Assembly (NCBI RefSeq): GCF_004025585.1
Contig: NZ_QTZO01000003.1
Location: 124,001-188,000 of the forward strand
Source of the DNA: Pseudodesulfovibrio sp. S3
GTDB lineage: Bacteria; Desulfobacterota; Desulfovibrionia; Desulfovibrionales; Desulfovibrionaceae
Direction: 5' to 3'
DNA: 64,000 nt
Made by a program: the position numbers and the translations under genes. Under the pieces are notes generated by a model. It saw nothing but the letters and a program-made list of their open reading frames with translations. It had not been told where the DNA came from and did not search any database. Below, in pieces: positions 8,776-17,678 of this stretch (position 1 is its first letter; every line of letters starts with the position of its first letter).

Positions 8776-9267
8776 GTGAGCCTAGGCTCCAACGTAGGGG
8801 ATACCGAAGATAATCTCCATGAGGCTTTGATCCTGCTTGAAGATTACGGCGATGAGATCAGGCTCAAGGGTGTTTCCGAATACTATCAGACGGAACCTCA
8901 AGGCGAGGTCCAGGATCAACCCTGGTTCACCAACCAAATCATCATGCTTGAAATCGACGCCGAGATATGGTCTCCGCCCGGTTTCCTGTCCACATGTACT
9001 GCCATTGAGGCCAAGATGGGGCGGACCAGAGCCGTTCCCGGCGGTCCCAGACCCCTGGACATGGACATCATCGCATGGGGAGATGTCCAAATGGACATGG
9101 ACTTCCTGACCCTCCCGCATCCGCGGGCCAAGGAAAGGGCATTCGTGCTTGTTCCGCTGAAGGAAATCGCCCCTGATTTCGTCTTTCCTGACGGTACGAG
9201 TATCGACGAAGCACTTGATGCCATCGAATACAGGCAGGAAGGCAACAAAATCTGGCAGAAATCCTAA
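8776..9267 (+). CDS. folK: HPPK, 6-hydroxymethyl-dihydropterin pyrophosphokinase
   Basis: FolK moves pyrophosphate from ATP to 6-hydroxymethyl-7,8-dihydropterin in folate synthesis. The 163 residues from the GTG at 8776 show the family start VSLGSNVGD, the GPRPLDMDII metal-binding signature, LPHPRAKERAFVLVPL and IAPDF. The start is odd. Family members begin a few residues earlier with a beta strand, here VICY, but upstream in frame there is no ATG, GTG or TTG before a stop. An ATC that overlaps the dapL stop (TAATC, 8765-8769) or the GTG are the choices. It is probably translationally coupled to dapL. Confidence 0.9.
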   Translation: MSLGSNVGDTEDNLHEALILLEDYGDEIRLKGVSEYYQTEPQGEVQDQPWFTNQIIMLEIDAEIWSPPGFLSTCTAIEAKMGRTRAVPGGPRPLDMDIIAWGDVQMDMDFLTLPHPRAKERAFVLVPLKEIAPDFVFPDGTSIDEALDAIEYRQEGNKIWQKS

Positions 9268-9290
9268 CCGCAAAACCAACGAGGCAAACC

Positions 9291-9569
9291 ATGCTGAAGT
9301 TCTTAGTCATTGGCGCAGCACTTTTTCTTGTCTACAAGCTCTTCATGGGCGACAAGAAGAATAAGAATATGCAAAATGAGAAGGTCGTCAAAGAAAAGGT
9401 GGCCTCTGGTGATATGGTCAAGGATCCTGCTTGCGGAACCTATGTCGACAAAGACAGCGACATCCGCGTCCGGGAAGGGGATAAGGTCCATGTCTTCTGT
9501 TCCTATGAATGTCGCGACAAATACCTGAAGCAGATTCAGGCCAAAACGACCGAAAAAGAAAATAATTAG
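9291..9569 (+). CDS. Small membrane-anchored protein with TRASH/YHS-like metal-binding domain
   Basis: The 92-residue product has one N-terminal membrane helix (LKFLVIGAALFLVYKLF) and a lysine-rich linker. A short domain follows with DPACGTYVD and FCSYECRDKY. This cysteine pattern (C, then C-x3-C) resembles YHS/TRASH domains, which bind soft metals and occur in metal-handling proteins. The domain should face the cytoplasm if the helix inserts with the lysines inside; this is inferred. It is the last gene of the dapL-folK unit and is followed by a strong terminator. No specific function can be assigned. Confidence 0.75.
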   Translation: MLKFLVIGAALFLVYKLFMGDKKNKNMQNEKVVKEKVASGDMVKDPACGTYVDKDSDIRVREGDKVHVFCSYECRDKYLKQIQAKTTEKENN

Positions 9570-9593
9570 CTTCTCCCAATTCCAATACGCATA

Positions 9594-9623
9594 GAAAGGC
9601 CCACACCAGGGCCTTTCTTTTTT
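9594..9623 (+). terminator. Rho-independent terminator
   Basis: GAAAGGCCC and GGGCCTTTC form a 9-bp stem with a 6-base loop, followed by TTTTTT. It ends the dapL-folK-small protein unit. Confidence 0.9.
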
Positions 9624-10012
9624 GCCTAGAATCGTTCGTAAGCCATTTCAGGCTTCAGCATGACCCCCAACCCGGATTAATCCGTAAAAACCAGCACAAC
9701 CCAATTTCAGCAACCGCATTCCAAGAACAGGGGTGAAAATCGAATCAAAAGGAATAGGGATTCAGCTTGGTAATGATTTAATTCTGCATCTTCAGCATGT
9801 TATATGTTTGTCTCATAATGTAAATTATGTAAACTTTTAACAAAGTAAGGGTAAAATCTGCCTGCAATTTACAACTGTTTTTTCCCCCCCACTCATTTTG
9901 AAGAAATCAATTGAACAATTGGGGAAACTGCCCATTGAGAGTTTTTTGAGGTCCTGATAATGTGACACACATCAAAACAGATAAAAGCCACTCACACGGC
10001 ATTTGGAGAACA
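9624..10012. other. Gene-free AT-rich leader region
   Basis: About 390 bases lie between a terminator and the secreted TPR gene. The stretch is AT-rich from about 9760 and contains no convincing open frame, tRNA or clear promoter. It presumably holds the promoter and a long leader for the gene at 10013. Confidence 0.5.
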
Positions 10013-12094
10013 ATGAAATCAAGACTGGTGCTCTCACTCATGATCGGCTGCCTGATTATAACCGGGATAACTCCCGTATTTGCTGCAGAAAAACAAACTT
10101 TCCAAGACTGGCTTGAGCACTATAGTGCCTGGGATCGCCTTGAACAAGAGTTCGCCCAGGAAACCACTGCCGACACCCCTGAAGCTGTCCTCAAGCGTGC
10201 CCAAGTCTATTTGAACTTGAATTCTCCTGAAAAAGCGCTTGAAATCATTGAAATGACGCCCGCTTTTGAAGGTTCGCTTGAAGCGGAACGTCTGTGGATG
10301 GGCGGACAGGCGCATCGCAGCCTTGGTGATCTGACAAAAGCTGTCCTGTGGTTCACCCAAGCGACTAAATTCATGGCCAATGACAATGAGATCAGGGCCA
10401 AATTCAAATCTGAACCGAATCTCGATACCATATGGCACGATGTCTGGCTCAAGATGTACTGGTCCTACATGGCCAATTACACCCTATCCAGGAATTCTCA
10501 AAAAGAAGCCTTGAATATGGTCATGACCGCCGGGCGCAAGGTCTGGGATAACAACTTCTGGAAAACGGCCAATTATCAGTTGAATCCGGTCGCTCAGGAG
10601 CAATCTCCCGAGCCAATGGCTGTCACATCCCTGGCCGCTCCGATTTCGATCGAGGATACCAAACTGATCGCACAAGCCATGGCCTCTGTTTCACTGGAAA
10701 AATTTGAAGAAGCCTCTGGTTTTATTTCCCAAATAACCCAAGAGCCTGGCCGCTCTTTCTGGTCTTCCATCCTTGCTTTTCTGGAACAAGGCAACCTCCC
10801 GGAAAACCTTGAAGTCTTTATTCAGGGAAACTACCTCAAAGCGCATGCTTTCTGGGCAGGAAACATTCTGGCCCCCTACTCCAAGTCACGCAGCCAGTGG
10901 TTCCTGGGAAATCCCGACTCTGCACCATGGACAAAATTCAGGAACAACCTCCTGACCATGCCTTACGTTGAAGCTGAAAAAGCCATCAACAACGAACTTG
11001 GATCCATGCTTATCTCTGAACAGACTGCAAGCCTTCTGAACAACTTCAAATTGGCTCTTTCTCTCTCCAACGGCAATTTTGTTCTATCCGCAACAACCTG
11101 GAATAACATCAATAAACAATCGCTTCCAATATGCCTTAGGTTGGCGGGCATACTGGCCTTCAAGGACAACTTGAACAAAGTCCTGCCGGAAAAACCGGCC
11201 GAAGCATACGCCCTGTACCCGATACTGTCCGCTCTTTCCGCTGCTGCCGGTCAAACCTTCCATGATAAAACCGAAGCCCCATTCTGGACCGCCGCACCTG
11301 CCGAGCAATTGCAGACCTTGTCGGAACAATACCCTCTTGACCGCCTGTTGCTCCTTGCCTATTGGCAGCAACATTTCACAAAGGCACCGTCCACGGACAT
11401 GGCCAAACGGGCAGCCTTCGTGTTTGACGATTCCTCGTTCGGCATTCAAGGACTGCTCTACCTGGCCGATGACGCCGTAAAGGCAAAGAGGCTTCAATTG
11501 GGGGCCTTTTATTTGAATACAATCGACGAGTCCACCCTCCCCTCCAATCTGAAAATATCCTGGCTGGATATCAAGACCCGCCTGGAGCTGGATTCCGGTC
11601 GGCAGTCTGCCGCTCTGGAAACTTATAAGGAAATGACCGAAACCGGCGAACCCATTCCCGTAATGACCCGGTTGCGCATGGCGCTCCTTTATCAGCAACG
11701 CAAGGAATATCAGGCTGCACAGGATGAGCTGCTGACGATGTGGAAATCAAGCGCATCCATGACGACAACGCTCCAGGCCGAAACACTGTTCTGGCTCGGC
11801 GAGGGCGAACACGCCATGCGGAACACTGACAAGGCGCTTGATTACTACCTGAGGCTGGCCTGGCAGTATCCCCAAGAGAATATCTGGGCTTTGACGGCCA
11901 TGTACCGTGCCTCCTTGATTTATGAAAAACGGGGAAAATACGAGACTGCCAAAAAGCTGCTCGGCACGGTCGTGCGCAATGCCGCCCGGCCTGAACAGCG
12001 CGAGGCTGCCAAGGCGCGCATAGACGCCATCGACAAAAAGATGGGCAAGGAAAACATCGATGCTACCGACAACGCTCTGGTCTATCCATTCTAG
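10013..12094 (+). CDS. Secreted TPR-repeat protein of unknown function
   Basis: The 693-residue product begins with a clear signal peptide: basic MKSR, a hydrophobic core to about residue 20, then VFAAEK as a likely cleavage point. The ATG at 10013 follows a TTGGAGA site; an upstream GTG at 9962 lacks one. The mature protein is alpha-helical with TPR-like units at both ends, for example PEAVLKRAQVYLNLNSPEKALEII near residue 46 and ALDYYLRLAWQYPQENIWALTAMYRASLIYEKRGKYETA near the C-terminus, quoted here only as landmarks by their ends. The middle is less repetitive. It is probably a periplasmic scaffold. It stands alone, with a convergent LysE gene downstream. Confidence 0.75.
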   Translation: MKSRLVLSLMIGCLIITGITPVFAAEKQTFQDWLEHYSAWDRLEQEFAQETTADTPEAVLKRAQVYLNLNSPEKALEIIEMTPAFEGSLEAERLWMGGQAHRSLGDLTKAVLWFTQATKFMANDNEIRAKFKSEPNLDTIWHDVWLKMYWSYMANYTLSRNSQKEALNMVMTAGRKVWDNNFWKTANYQLNPVAQEQSPEPMAVTSLAAPISIEDTKLIAQAMASVSLEKFEEASGFISQITQEPGRSFWSSILAFLEQGNLPENLEVFIQGNYLKAHAFWAGNILAPYSKSRSQWFLGNPDSAPWTKFRNNLLTMPYVEAEKAINNELGSMLISEQTASLLNNFKLALSLSNGNFVLSATTWNNINKQSLPICLRLAGILAFKDNLNKVLPEKPAEAYALYPILSALSAAAGQTFHDKTEAPFWTAAPAEQLQTLSEQYPLDRLLLLAYWQQHFTKAPSTDMAKRAAFVFDDSSFGIQGLLYLADDAVKAKRLQLGAFYLNTIDESTLPSNLKISWLDIKTRLELDSGRQSAALETYKEMTETGEPIPVMTRLRMALLYQQRKEYQAAQDELLTMWKSSASMTTTLQAETLFWLGEGEHAMRNTDKALDYYLRLAWQYPQENIWALTAMYRASLIYEKRGKYETAKKLLGTVVRNAARPEQREAAKARIDAIDKKMGKENIDATDNALVYPF

Positions 12095-12153
12095 ACCGGA
12101 GTGAAACAGTAGCTGCCTGGAACACAAATTCCGGCAGCATCATCCCCCTTTCG

Positions 12154-12175
12154 GCCTGCTGCAACGGCAGCAGGC
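12154..12175. other. GC-rich hairpin between convergent genes
   Basis: GCCTGCTGC and GCAGCAGGC form a 9-bp stem with a 4-base loop between the TPR gene and the convergent LysE gene. There is no T tract on either side, so it may slow transcription but is not a classic terminator. Confidence 0.5.
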
Positions 12176-12198
12176 TCATCGGCACAGGATCCGGCCCA

Positions 12199-12819
12199 TC
12201 ACGGCATCCATCCCAAACGTTTGAACCCGTCCTCAACCAGGATCAGGGCCAACAGGCACAGGGTCATCCCGAGAACGCGCATTATCCATATATATGACTT
12301 CCCTGTGATGAATGACCTTGATCTGCCCACGATAAGGGCCAAAATAATCTTTGATCCTACCAAACTCATGTAGAAACAACAGATGAACCCCACAAAAGCC
12401 CATACACTCCGGCTCATGGCCTTGTGAATGATCGGAGCCCCCACGCTTACCCAGAAGAGGTACGGATGGGGGCTGAACATGTTCACAAGAATTCCCTTGA
12501 ACAATGGGACTGACGCTGCCTGTGAATAATCTACGCAAACTGGCCGTGTCCGCATGTTTTCATACCCCATATACACAATGAGTATTCCGCCCAGTATCGA
12601 TATCCAGCCGAGAATATTGTCTAAACCGGAGAGTTGATCGAGCAGGAAAAGCACGGCCAGGATGATCGGAAGGTCCGAGAAAAGCGGGGATATGGCCATC
12701 TTCATGCCCGCCCCAGCTCCATGCCTCAGGGTTTCGGCTATGACCAGGGTCAGCAGCGGCCCTGGAGAGCAGCCCGCAGACAGTCCAAGGATCAATCCGA
12801 TTGTCATAAATTCGAACAT
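12199..12819 (-). CDS. LysE/RhtB family amino-acid exporter
   Basis: The 206-residue inner-membrane protein has about six hydrophobic segments and the family signature LSAGCSPGPLLTLVIAETLR near the N-terminus. LGWISILGGILIVYMGYENM follows in the next region. LysE family members export amino acids or other small metabolites with proton exchange. The substrate is unknown. It is single, convergent with the TPR gene and divergent from tex. Confidence 0.85.
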   Translation of the reverse strand: MFEFMTIGLILGLSAGCSPGPLLTLVIAETLRHGAGAGMKMAISPLFSDLPIILAVLFLLDQLSGLDNILGWISILGGILIVYMGYENMRTRPVCVDYSQAASVPLFKGILVNMFSPHPYLFWVSVGAPIIHKAMSRSVWAFVGFICCFYMSLVGSKIILALIVGRSRSFITGKSYIWIMRVLGMTLCLLALILVEDGFKRLGWMP

Positions 12820-12964
12820 TCCGTGTGGCTACCTTACAACCACTGGGCAGATCAACACCTTTGCCCCCTTCACTGCCGATACAGTGTTTCCCTGCTTGAC
12901 TCCTGGGCCCGAACACGTTCCAACGGGGGTGACTTATACTTCACCTGAAAGGACTGCACACCTC

Positions 12965-15097
12965 ATGACCGACACCCATATTCAAACCATATCCCGCGAA
13001 CTGTCCCTCAAACTTCAGCATGTCAAAGCCGTGGCTGTCCTCCTGGAGGAAGGAGCCACAGTGCCGTTCATTTCCAGGTATCGCAAAGAAGCCACAGGCA
13101 CCATGGATGAGGTGGGTGTGGCCGGAGTGCGTGACAGGCTGATTGAACTGGCGGAACTGGACAAGCGGCGCGAAGCGATCCTTTCATCTCTGACCGAACG
13201 AGACCTACTCACTGATGACCTCAGACAAGCTCTCGAACAGGCCAAGGACAAGGCGCGGCTTGAGGATGTCTATCTGCCCTACCGGCCCAAACGACGAACA
13301 CGAGCGGCCGTAGCCAAGGAACGAGGCCTGGAACCTCTGGCGAACGCCCTTTTCAGCCAGCGCGGCTTGGACCCTCAGCGTGAGGCTGCGCGATTCGTGA
13401 ATCCGGACAAGGACGTGCCCGATGTAGCTGCGGCCCTGGCCGGGGCTCGGGATATCATTGCCGAAAACATCAATGAAAACGCCAACGCACGGGCAGCCAT
13501 GCGAGCCCTGTTCGTCAAACGTGGCCGATTTGTTTCAAAGGTCGCCAAAGGCAAGGAAGAAGCCGGGGCCACCTACCGCGACTGGTTTGATTGGGATGAA
13601 CCGCTAGCACGGGTACCCGGACACCGGGCATTGGCCATGTTTCGGGGGGAAAACGAAAAACTGCTCAAACTCTCCCTGCGCCCGCCCGAGGAAGAGGCCT
13701 CCTCCCTCTTGCGGAGCTCTGTCCTGCGCGGCAATGGCACCGACACCCAGGAGGTGGGACTGGCTCTTGATGATTGCTATAAACGGCTTCTCGGTCCGTC
13801 CATAGAAAACGAGGTGCGTGCCGAAGTCAAAAAACGGGCTGACGCTGAAGCCATCGGCGTGTTCGCAGCCAACCTGCGCGAACTGTTGCTGGCTGCTCCG
13901 CTCGGGCAAAAGCGTGTGCTGTCCCTGGATCCCGGATTCCGTACCGGGGCCAAGCTTACTGTCCTCGATGCCCAGGGCGCGCTCCGGGAACACACCACCA
14001 TTTTCCCCACAGGATCGAAAAAGCAACAGACCGAGGCCTGCGAGACCCTCCGCGCCCTGTGCGCAAAGTATGAAGTCGAGGCCATTGCCATTGGTAACGG
14101 CACAGCAGGACGCGAGACAGAGACCTTTGTCCGGGAACTGAACCTCGGCATCCCGGCCGTACTGGTCAACGAGTCCGGGGCATCAATTTACTCCGCATCG
14201 GAAGTCGCTCGACGGGAATTCCCGGATCTGGACCTGACCGTGCGCGGTTCGGCCTCCATCGGACGCAGACTCATGGACCCACTGGCCGAACTGGTCAAGA
14301 TTGACCCGAAATCCATTGGGGTGGGCCAGTATCAACATGATGTGGATCAGACTGCTCTCAAGAAGAGCCTGGATGACGTGGTGGAACGGTGCGTCAACTC
14401 GGTGGGCGTGGACCTGAACACCGCAAGTCGTGAGTTGCTTGCATCCGTTTCCGGTCTCGGCCAGATCCTGGCGGAAAACATTGTGACCCACCGCGACGAG
14501 CACGGCCCGTTCGGTTCGCGCCGGGAATTGCTTAAGGTCAAACGCCTTGGGCCAAAGGCATTTGAGCAGGCCGCAGGTTTTTTGCGCGTCAAAGGAAAGG
14601 AAGTGCTGGACGGAAGTGCGGTCCACCCGGAGCGGTATGCACTCGTCAAGCAGATGGCAAAAGACGTTGGCTGTTCCGTGGCCGACCTGATCAACAACGA
14701 AACGGCCCGCGAACGAGTAAAGATCGACAACTATATCTCTGAAGATGTGGGACAGCCGACCCTGCGAGACATCATGAACGAACTGACCAAACCTGGTCGT
14801 GACCCGCGTGCCGAGTTCAGTGCCTTTTCATTTACCGAGGGCGTCAATGACATCAAGGACCTGCATGAAGGCATGAAACTACCGGGCATCGTCACCAACG
14901 TCACCAAATTCGGCGCGTTCGTGGACATCGGCGTACACCGTGACGGGCTGGTCCATATCAGCCAACTGGCCGACAAGTTCATTCGCGATCCGTCCGAAGT
15001 GGTCACCGCAGGCCGCGAAGTCGAGGTAACCGTTATAGGTGTGGATGAAAAACGCGGCCGCATCAATCTGAGCATGAAAAGAAACGCCGGAGCCTAA
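12965..15097 (+). CDS. tex: Tex family RNA-binding transcription accessory protein
   Basis: Tex is a nucleic-acid-binding protein related to eukaryotic Spt6. The 710 residues from the ATG at 12965 (AAGGA 10 bases or so upstream) cover the full family length. In order they show the N-terminal helical region with VPFISRYRKEATG, LEDVYLPYRPKRRTRA, the YqgF-like RNase H fold with LSLDPGFRTGAKL and IAIGNGTAGRETE, the helix-hairpin-helix region (SVGVDLNTASRELL, VSGLGQILAENIV), and a C-terminal S1 domain (LPGIVTNVTKFGAFVDIGV). An open frame extends about 300 bases upstream but has no family similarity. Confidence 0.95.
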   Translation: MTDTHIQTISRELSLKLQHVKAVAVLLEEGATVPFISRYRKEATGTMDEVGVAGVRDRLIELAELDKRREAILSSLTERDLLTDDLRQALEQAKDKARLEDVYLPYRPKRRTRAAVAKERGLEPLANALFSQRGLDPQREAARFVNPDKDVPDVAAALAGARDIIAENINENANARAAMRALFVKRGRFVSKVAKGKEEAGATYRDWFDWDEPLARVPGHRALAMFRGENEKLLKLSLRPPEEEASSLLRSSVLRGNGTDTQEVGLALDDCYKRLLGPSIENEVRAEVKKRADAEAIGVFAANLRELLLAAPLGQKRVLSLDPGFRTGAKLTVLDAQGALREHTTIFPTGSKKQQTEACETLRALCAKYEVEAIAIGNGTAGRETETFVRELNLGIPAVLVNESGASIYSASEVARREFPDLDLTVRGSASIGRRLMDPLAELVKIDPKSIGVGQYQHDVDQTALKKSLDDVVERCVNSVGVDLNTASRELLASVSGLGQILAENIVTHRDEHGPFGSRRELLKVKRLGPKAFEQAAGFLRVKGKEVLDGSAVHPERYALVKQMAKDVGCSVADLINNETARERVKIDNYISEDVGQPTLRDIMNELTKPGRDPRAEFSAFSFTEGVNDIKDLHEGMKLPGIVTNVTKFGAFVDIGVHRDGLVHISQLADKFIRDPSEVVTAGREVEVTVIGVDEKRGRINLSMKRNAGA

Positions 15098-15174
15098 ACC
15101 TGCCCGCTGGCCCAGAGGACGGAGACATGACATTTCGTCTAGTTCTTTAGCAACTCAAAAAAAACAAAAAGAGG

Positions 15175-15208
15175 AAGGGTTGCAGCTTGTTAGCCGCAAC
15201 CCTTTTAT
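15175..15208. terminator. Terminator hairpin between tex and tRNA-Leu
   Basis: AAGGGTTGC and GCAACCCTT form a 9-bp stem. On the plus strand it is followed by TTATTAT; on the minus strand a T-rich run follows. It probably ends tex in one direction and the pgk-tpiA-secG-tRNA-Leu transcript in the other. Confidence 0.75.
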
Positions 15209-15213
15209 TATCG

Positions 15214-15300
15214 TGGTGCCGAGGGGGGGATTCGAACCCCCACGGAATTTCTTCCACTGCCCCCTCAAGACAGCGTGTCTACCAATTCCACCACCACGGC
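15214..15300 (-). tRNA. leuU: tRNA-Leu (anticodon GAG), CCA encoded
   Basis: The minus strand folds as a class II tRNA with a long variable arm. The anticodon stem is CTGTC / GGCAG around the loop TTGAGGG, giving anticodon GAG, which reads CUC and CUU. The T arm is GGGGGTTCGAATCCCCC and CCA is encoded. The acceptor GCCGTGG / CCTCGGC has one U-U mismatch at the fifth pair. It lies 15 bases after secG on the same strand, the same order as secG-leuU in E. coli. Confidence 0.95.
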
Positions 15301-15315
15301 ACGATATGCGTTGAG

Positions 15316-15663
15316 CTATTCGCTCTTGGCGTCTTCTCCGGCGTCCTTGAAGGTGATACCCGGCTTGGCCTGTTCAGCCGGCACCGTGGTTTCTACCGCC
15401 GTGTCACCCTGCAACATGATGGATTCTTCTTGAGAAACCTTGTTACCGGTCAGGATGTTATAACCGAGGGAGGTAACCAGGAAAACCGTTGCAAGGCCTG
15501 CGGTGACTTTCACCAGAAGTCCGCCTGCGCCGGAGCTACCAAACATGGTGCTGCTGCCGCCGCCAAAGATGACTCCCATCCCTTCATGGCCGGATTGGAG
15601 CATTACTGCGCCGATCAAAAATATGCAAGCCAAAACATGGATGACTATGACTATGGTTTCCAC
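15316..15663 (-). CDS. secG: SecG preprotein translocase subunit
   Basis: SecG is the small inner-membrane partner of SecYE that helps SecA-driven protein export. The 115 residues have two membrane helices (METIVIVIHVLACIFLIGAVM and GLLVKVTAGLATVFLVTSLGY, each about 20 residues). Between them lies the conserved LQSGHEGMGVIFGGGSSTMFGSSGAGGLL-type loop, of which HEGMG and FGSSGAGG are the key parts. A non-conserved acidic tail ends the protein. It follows tpiA by 39 bases and leads into tRNA-Leu. Confidence 0.95.
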   Translation of the reverse strand: METIVIVIHVLACIFLIGAVMLQSGHEGMGVIFGGGSSTMFGSSGAGGLLVKVTAGLATVFLVTSLGYNILTGNKVSQEESIMLQGDTAVETTVPAEQAKPGITFKDAGEDAKSE

Positions 15664-15702
15664 AATTCTTCCCTTTTCTTAAAACTTTTTCCGCTTGCAA
15701 AA

Positions 15703-16458
15703 TCAGGCCAATACGATCTGACTGAAACTTTCGCTCTGCAAGCTCGCGCCTCCTACCAATACTCCGTCAACGTTGTCAAGCGCAATAATGTCGGCACAAT
15801 TGCCCGGCTTGACGCTTCCTCCATACAATACCCTGATTTCATTACCATTATCACCAAAGATGGAGACAAGAATTTTCCGGGTAAAGGCGTGGGCATCCTC
15901 AATTTCCTCTGGTCCCGCCACCTCGCCGGTCCCGATGGCCCAAACCGGTTCATAGGCAACGCTCAACCTTTCGGGTGCTATATCAACAGGCACGTTTTTC
16001 AAACCCAAGCGAAGCTGACGCTCGAGCACCTCTTCTACCTTCCCTGCCTTTCTCTCATCGATCTTCTCTCCGATGCACAGCACGACCTTCAACCCGGCTT
16101 CCAGACCATAAGCGGTCTTGCGCCCGATATACTCATCATCCTCACCCAACACATGCCGACGCTCGGAATGTCCCGTCAGTCCATATGTCGCCCCAACGTC
16201 CAAAAGCATCTTGGGAGAGATTTCACCTGTAAATGCACCCTCTTCCTCGGTATAGTAGTCTTGACCGCCCGCAGAGAATCCTTCCACAGACTTCAGGACA
16301 TCCCCCACTCCTTTGAGAACCGTAAAGGGGGGGAAAATAAGGACCTCTCTGTCTTTCGGCAGTTTGGACGCAGCCAGAGCAACCAGATCCTCAGCAGTGG
16401 ACTTGGCGTCTTCCCAGGTTTTGAACATCTTCCAGTTGGCAGCCATGAGTTTCTTCAT
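15703..16458 (-). CDS. tpiA: Triosephosphate isomerase
   Basis: TpiA interconverts dihydroxyacetone phosphate and glyceraldehyde 3-phosphate. The 251-residue TIM barrel shows the N-terminal AANWKMFKTW lysine site, GLTGHSERRHVLGE with the catalytic histidine, and AYEPVWAIGTGEVA with the catalytic glutamate and mobile loop. LYGGSVKPGN and VDGVLVGGASL form the phosphate site. The ATG overlaps the pgk stop as ATGA, so the two are translationally coupled. Confidence 0.97.
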   Translation of the reverse strand: MKKLMAANWKMFKTWEDAKSTAEDLVALAASKLPKDREVLIFPPFTVLKGVGDVLKSVEGFSAGGQDYYTEEEGAFTGEISPKMLLDVGATYGLTGHSERRHVLGEDDEYIGRKTAYGLEAGLKVVLCIGEKIDERKAGKVEEVLERQLRLGLKNVPVDIAPERLSVAYEPVWAIGTGEVAGPEEIEDAHAFTRKILVSIFGDNGNEIRVLYGGSVKPGNCADIIALDNVDGVLVGGASLQSESFSQIVLA

Positions 16459-17657
16459 TTGTTCGAGCACTCCTTTAAAGCTTTAAATGCAGGCAGCTCC
16501 TTGCCTTCGAGAAATTCCAGGAAAGAGCCTCCACCTGTAGAGATAAAACTAAATTTATCAGCTAAATGAAGCAGATGAACCACAGCATCTGTATCACCGC
16601 CGCCAACAATGGTCAGGGCGTCTTCCAGGTCGGCTATGGCTTCACAGACCGCCAGCGACCCTTTTGCAAAGGCCGTTGTCTCGAACAACCCCATGGGGCC
16701 GTTCCATACCACGGTCTTTGCTTTTTTCAGTATGGAGATAAAGTTCTGTGTGGTCTCGGGACCGATATCCAGCACCAACGCATCAGAAGGGATGGCTTTG
16801 GCGGAACAGATACCCTCAGCCTTTTTTGCCTTATGGGTCTTTGCGTAGCGGAAATCAACGGGAAGGTGCAAGGCAGACCCCATGGATTCGGCCTTGGCCA
16901 TGATGGCCTTGGCATCATCCACTAAATCACGCTCCACCAATGACTGGCCTACTTCATACCCCATGGCCAACAGAAATGTGTTGGCCATGGCTCCGCCGAT
17001 GATGATATCATCCACCTTGCCGAGCAAGTTGTTCAATATTCCCAACTTGCTGGAAACCTTTGCGCCGCCGGAAACGCAGACATAGGGACGCTTGGGGGCC
17101 TTAAGAGCTTTACCGAGAAATTCATATTCGCGCTTGAGAAGGAACCCTGCACAGCAGACTTTTGCATATTTTGGAACATCCACAACCGAGGCGTTTTCTC
17201 GATGGGCCACACCAAAAGCGTCATTGACGTAGATGTCTGCCAGGGATGCGAGCAATTTTCCGAAATTCTCCCGGGCTTCAGGAGTCTTGCCGGTTTCCTC
17301 CGGGTTGAAACGGAGATTGTCAAGCATGATGACTTGACCAGGCTGAAGGGACGCAGCCATCTTTACGGCCTGGTCACCGATCCTGCCCGGAATTAGGGGG
17401 ACGCATACCCCAAGAAGTTCCCCGATCCGGTTTGCCACCGACCCCAAGGACAGCTCTGGAACGACTTCGCCTTTGGGCTTGCCCAAATGAGCGCATAAAA
17501 TGACAGCTGCCCCTTTGTCCAAAGCATATTGAATGGTCGGCAGAGAAGCCTTGATCCGATTGTCATCGGTGATGATGCCGTTTTCGATTGGAACATTGAA
17601 ATCCACTCGAAAAAGCAATTTTTTTCCCGCTAAATCAATTTGATCGATAAACAACAT
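16455..17657 (-). CDS. pgk: Phosphoglycerate kinase
   Basis: Pgk makes ATP and 3-phosphoglycerate from 1,3-bisphosphoglycerate. The protein has about 400 residues. It shows the signature LLFRVDFNVPI, the substrate-site LCAHLGKPKG and LDNLRFNPEE, VNDAFGVAHR, PYVCVSGGAKVSSK and the C-terminal nucleotide loop IVGGGDTDA. The ATG at 17657 is preceded by GAGG at good spacing; the ATG at 17663 is too close to it, and a TTG at 17678 is further upstream. It starts just after rimI and its stop overlaps tpiA. Confidence 0.97.
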   Translation of the reverse strand: MLFIDQIDLAGKKLLFRVDFNVPIENGIITDDNRIKASLPTIQYALDKGAAVILCAHLGKPKGEVVPELSLGSVANRIGELLGVCVPLIPGRIGDQAVKMAASLQPGQVIMLDNLRFNPEETGKTPEARENFGKLLASLADIYVNDAFGVAHRENASVVDVPKYAKVCCAGFLLKREYEFLGKALKAPKRPYVCVSGGAKVSSKLGILNNLLGKVDDIIIGGAMANTFLLAMGYEVGQSLVERDLVDDAKAIMAKAESMGSALHLPVDFRYAKTHKAKKAEGICSAKAIPSDALVLDIGPETTQNFISILKKAKTVVWNGPMGLFETTAFAKGSLAVCEAIADLEDALTIVGGGDTDAVVHLLHLADKFSFISTGGGSFLEFLEGKELPAFKALKECSNK

Positions 17658-17678
17658 ATGCATATCCTCATGTTTCAA

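Noticed and set aside
12662-12964. Extra 101 residues upstream of tex in the same frame
   Set aside because: The stretch has no Tex similarity and overlaps the divergent LysE gene; the ATG at 12965 has a ribosome site.
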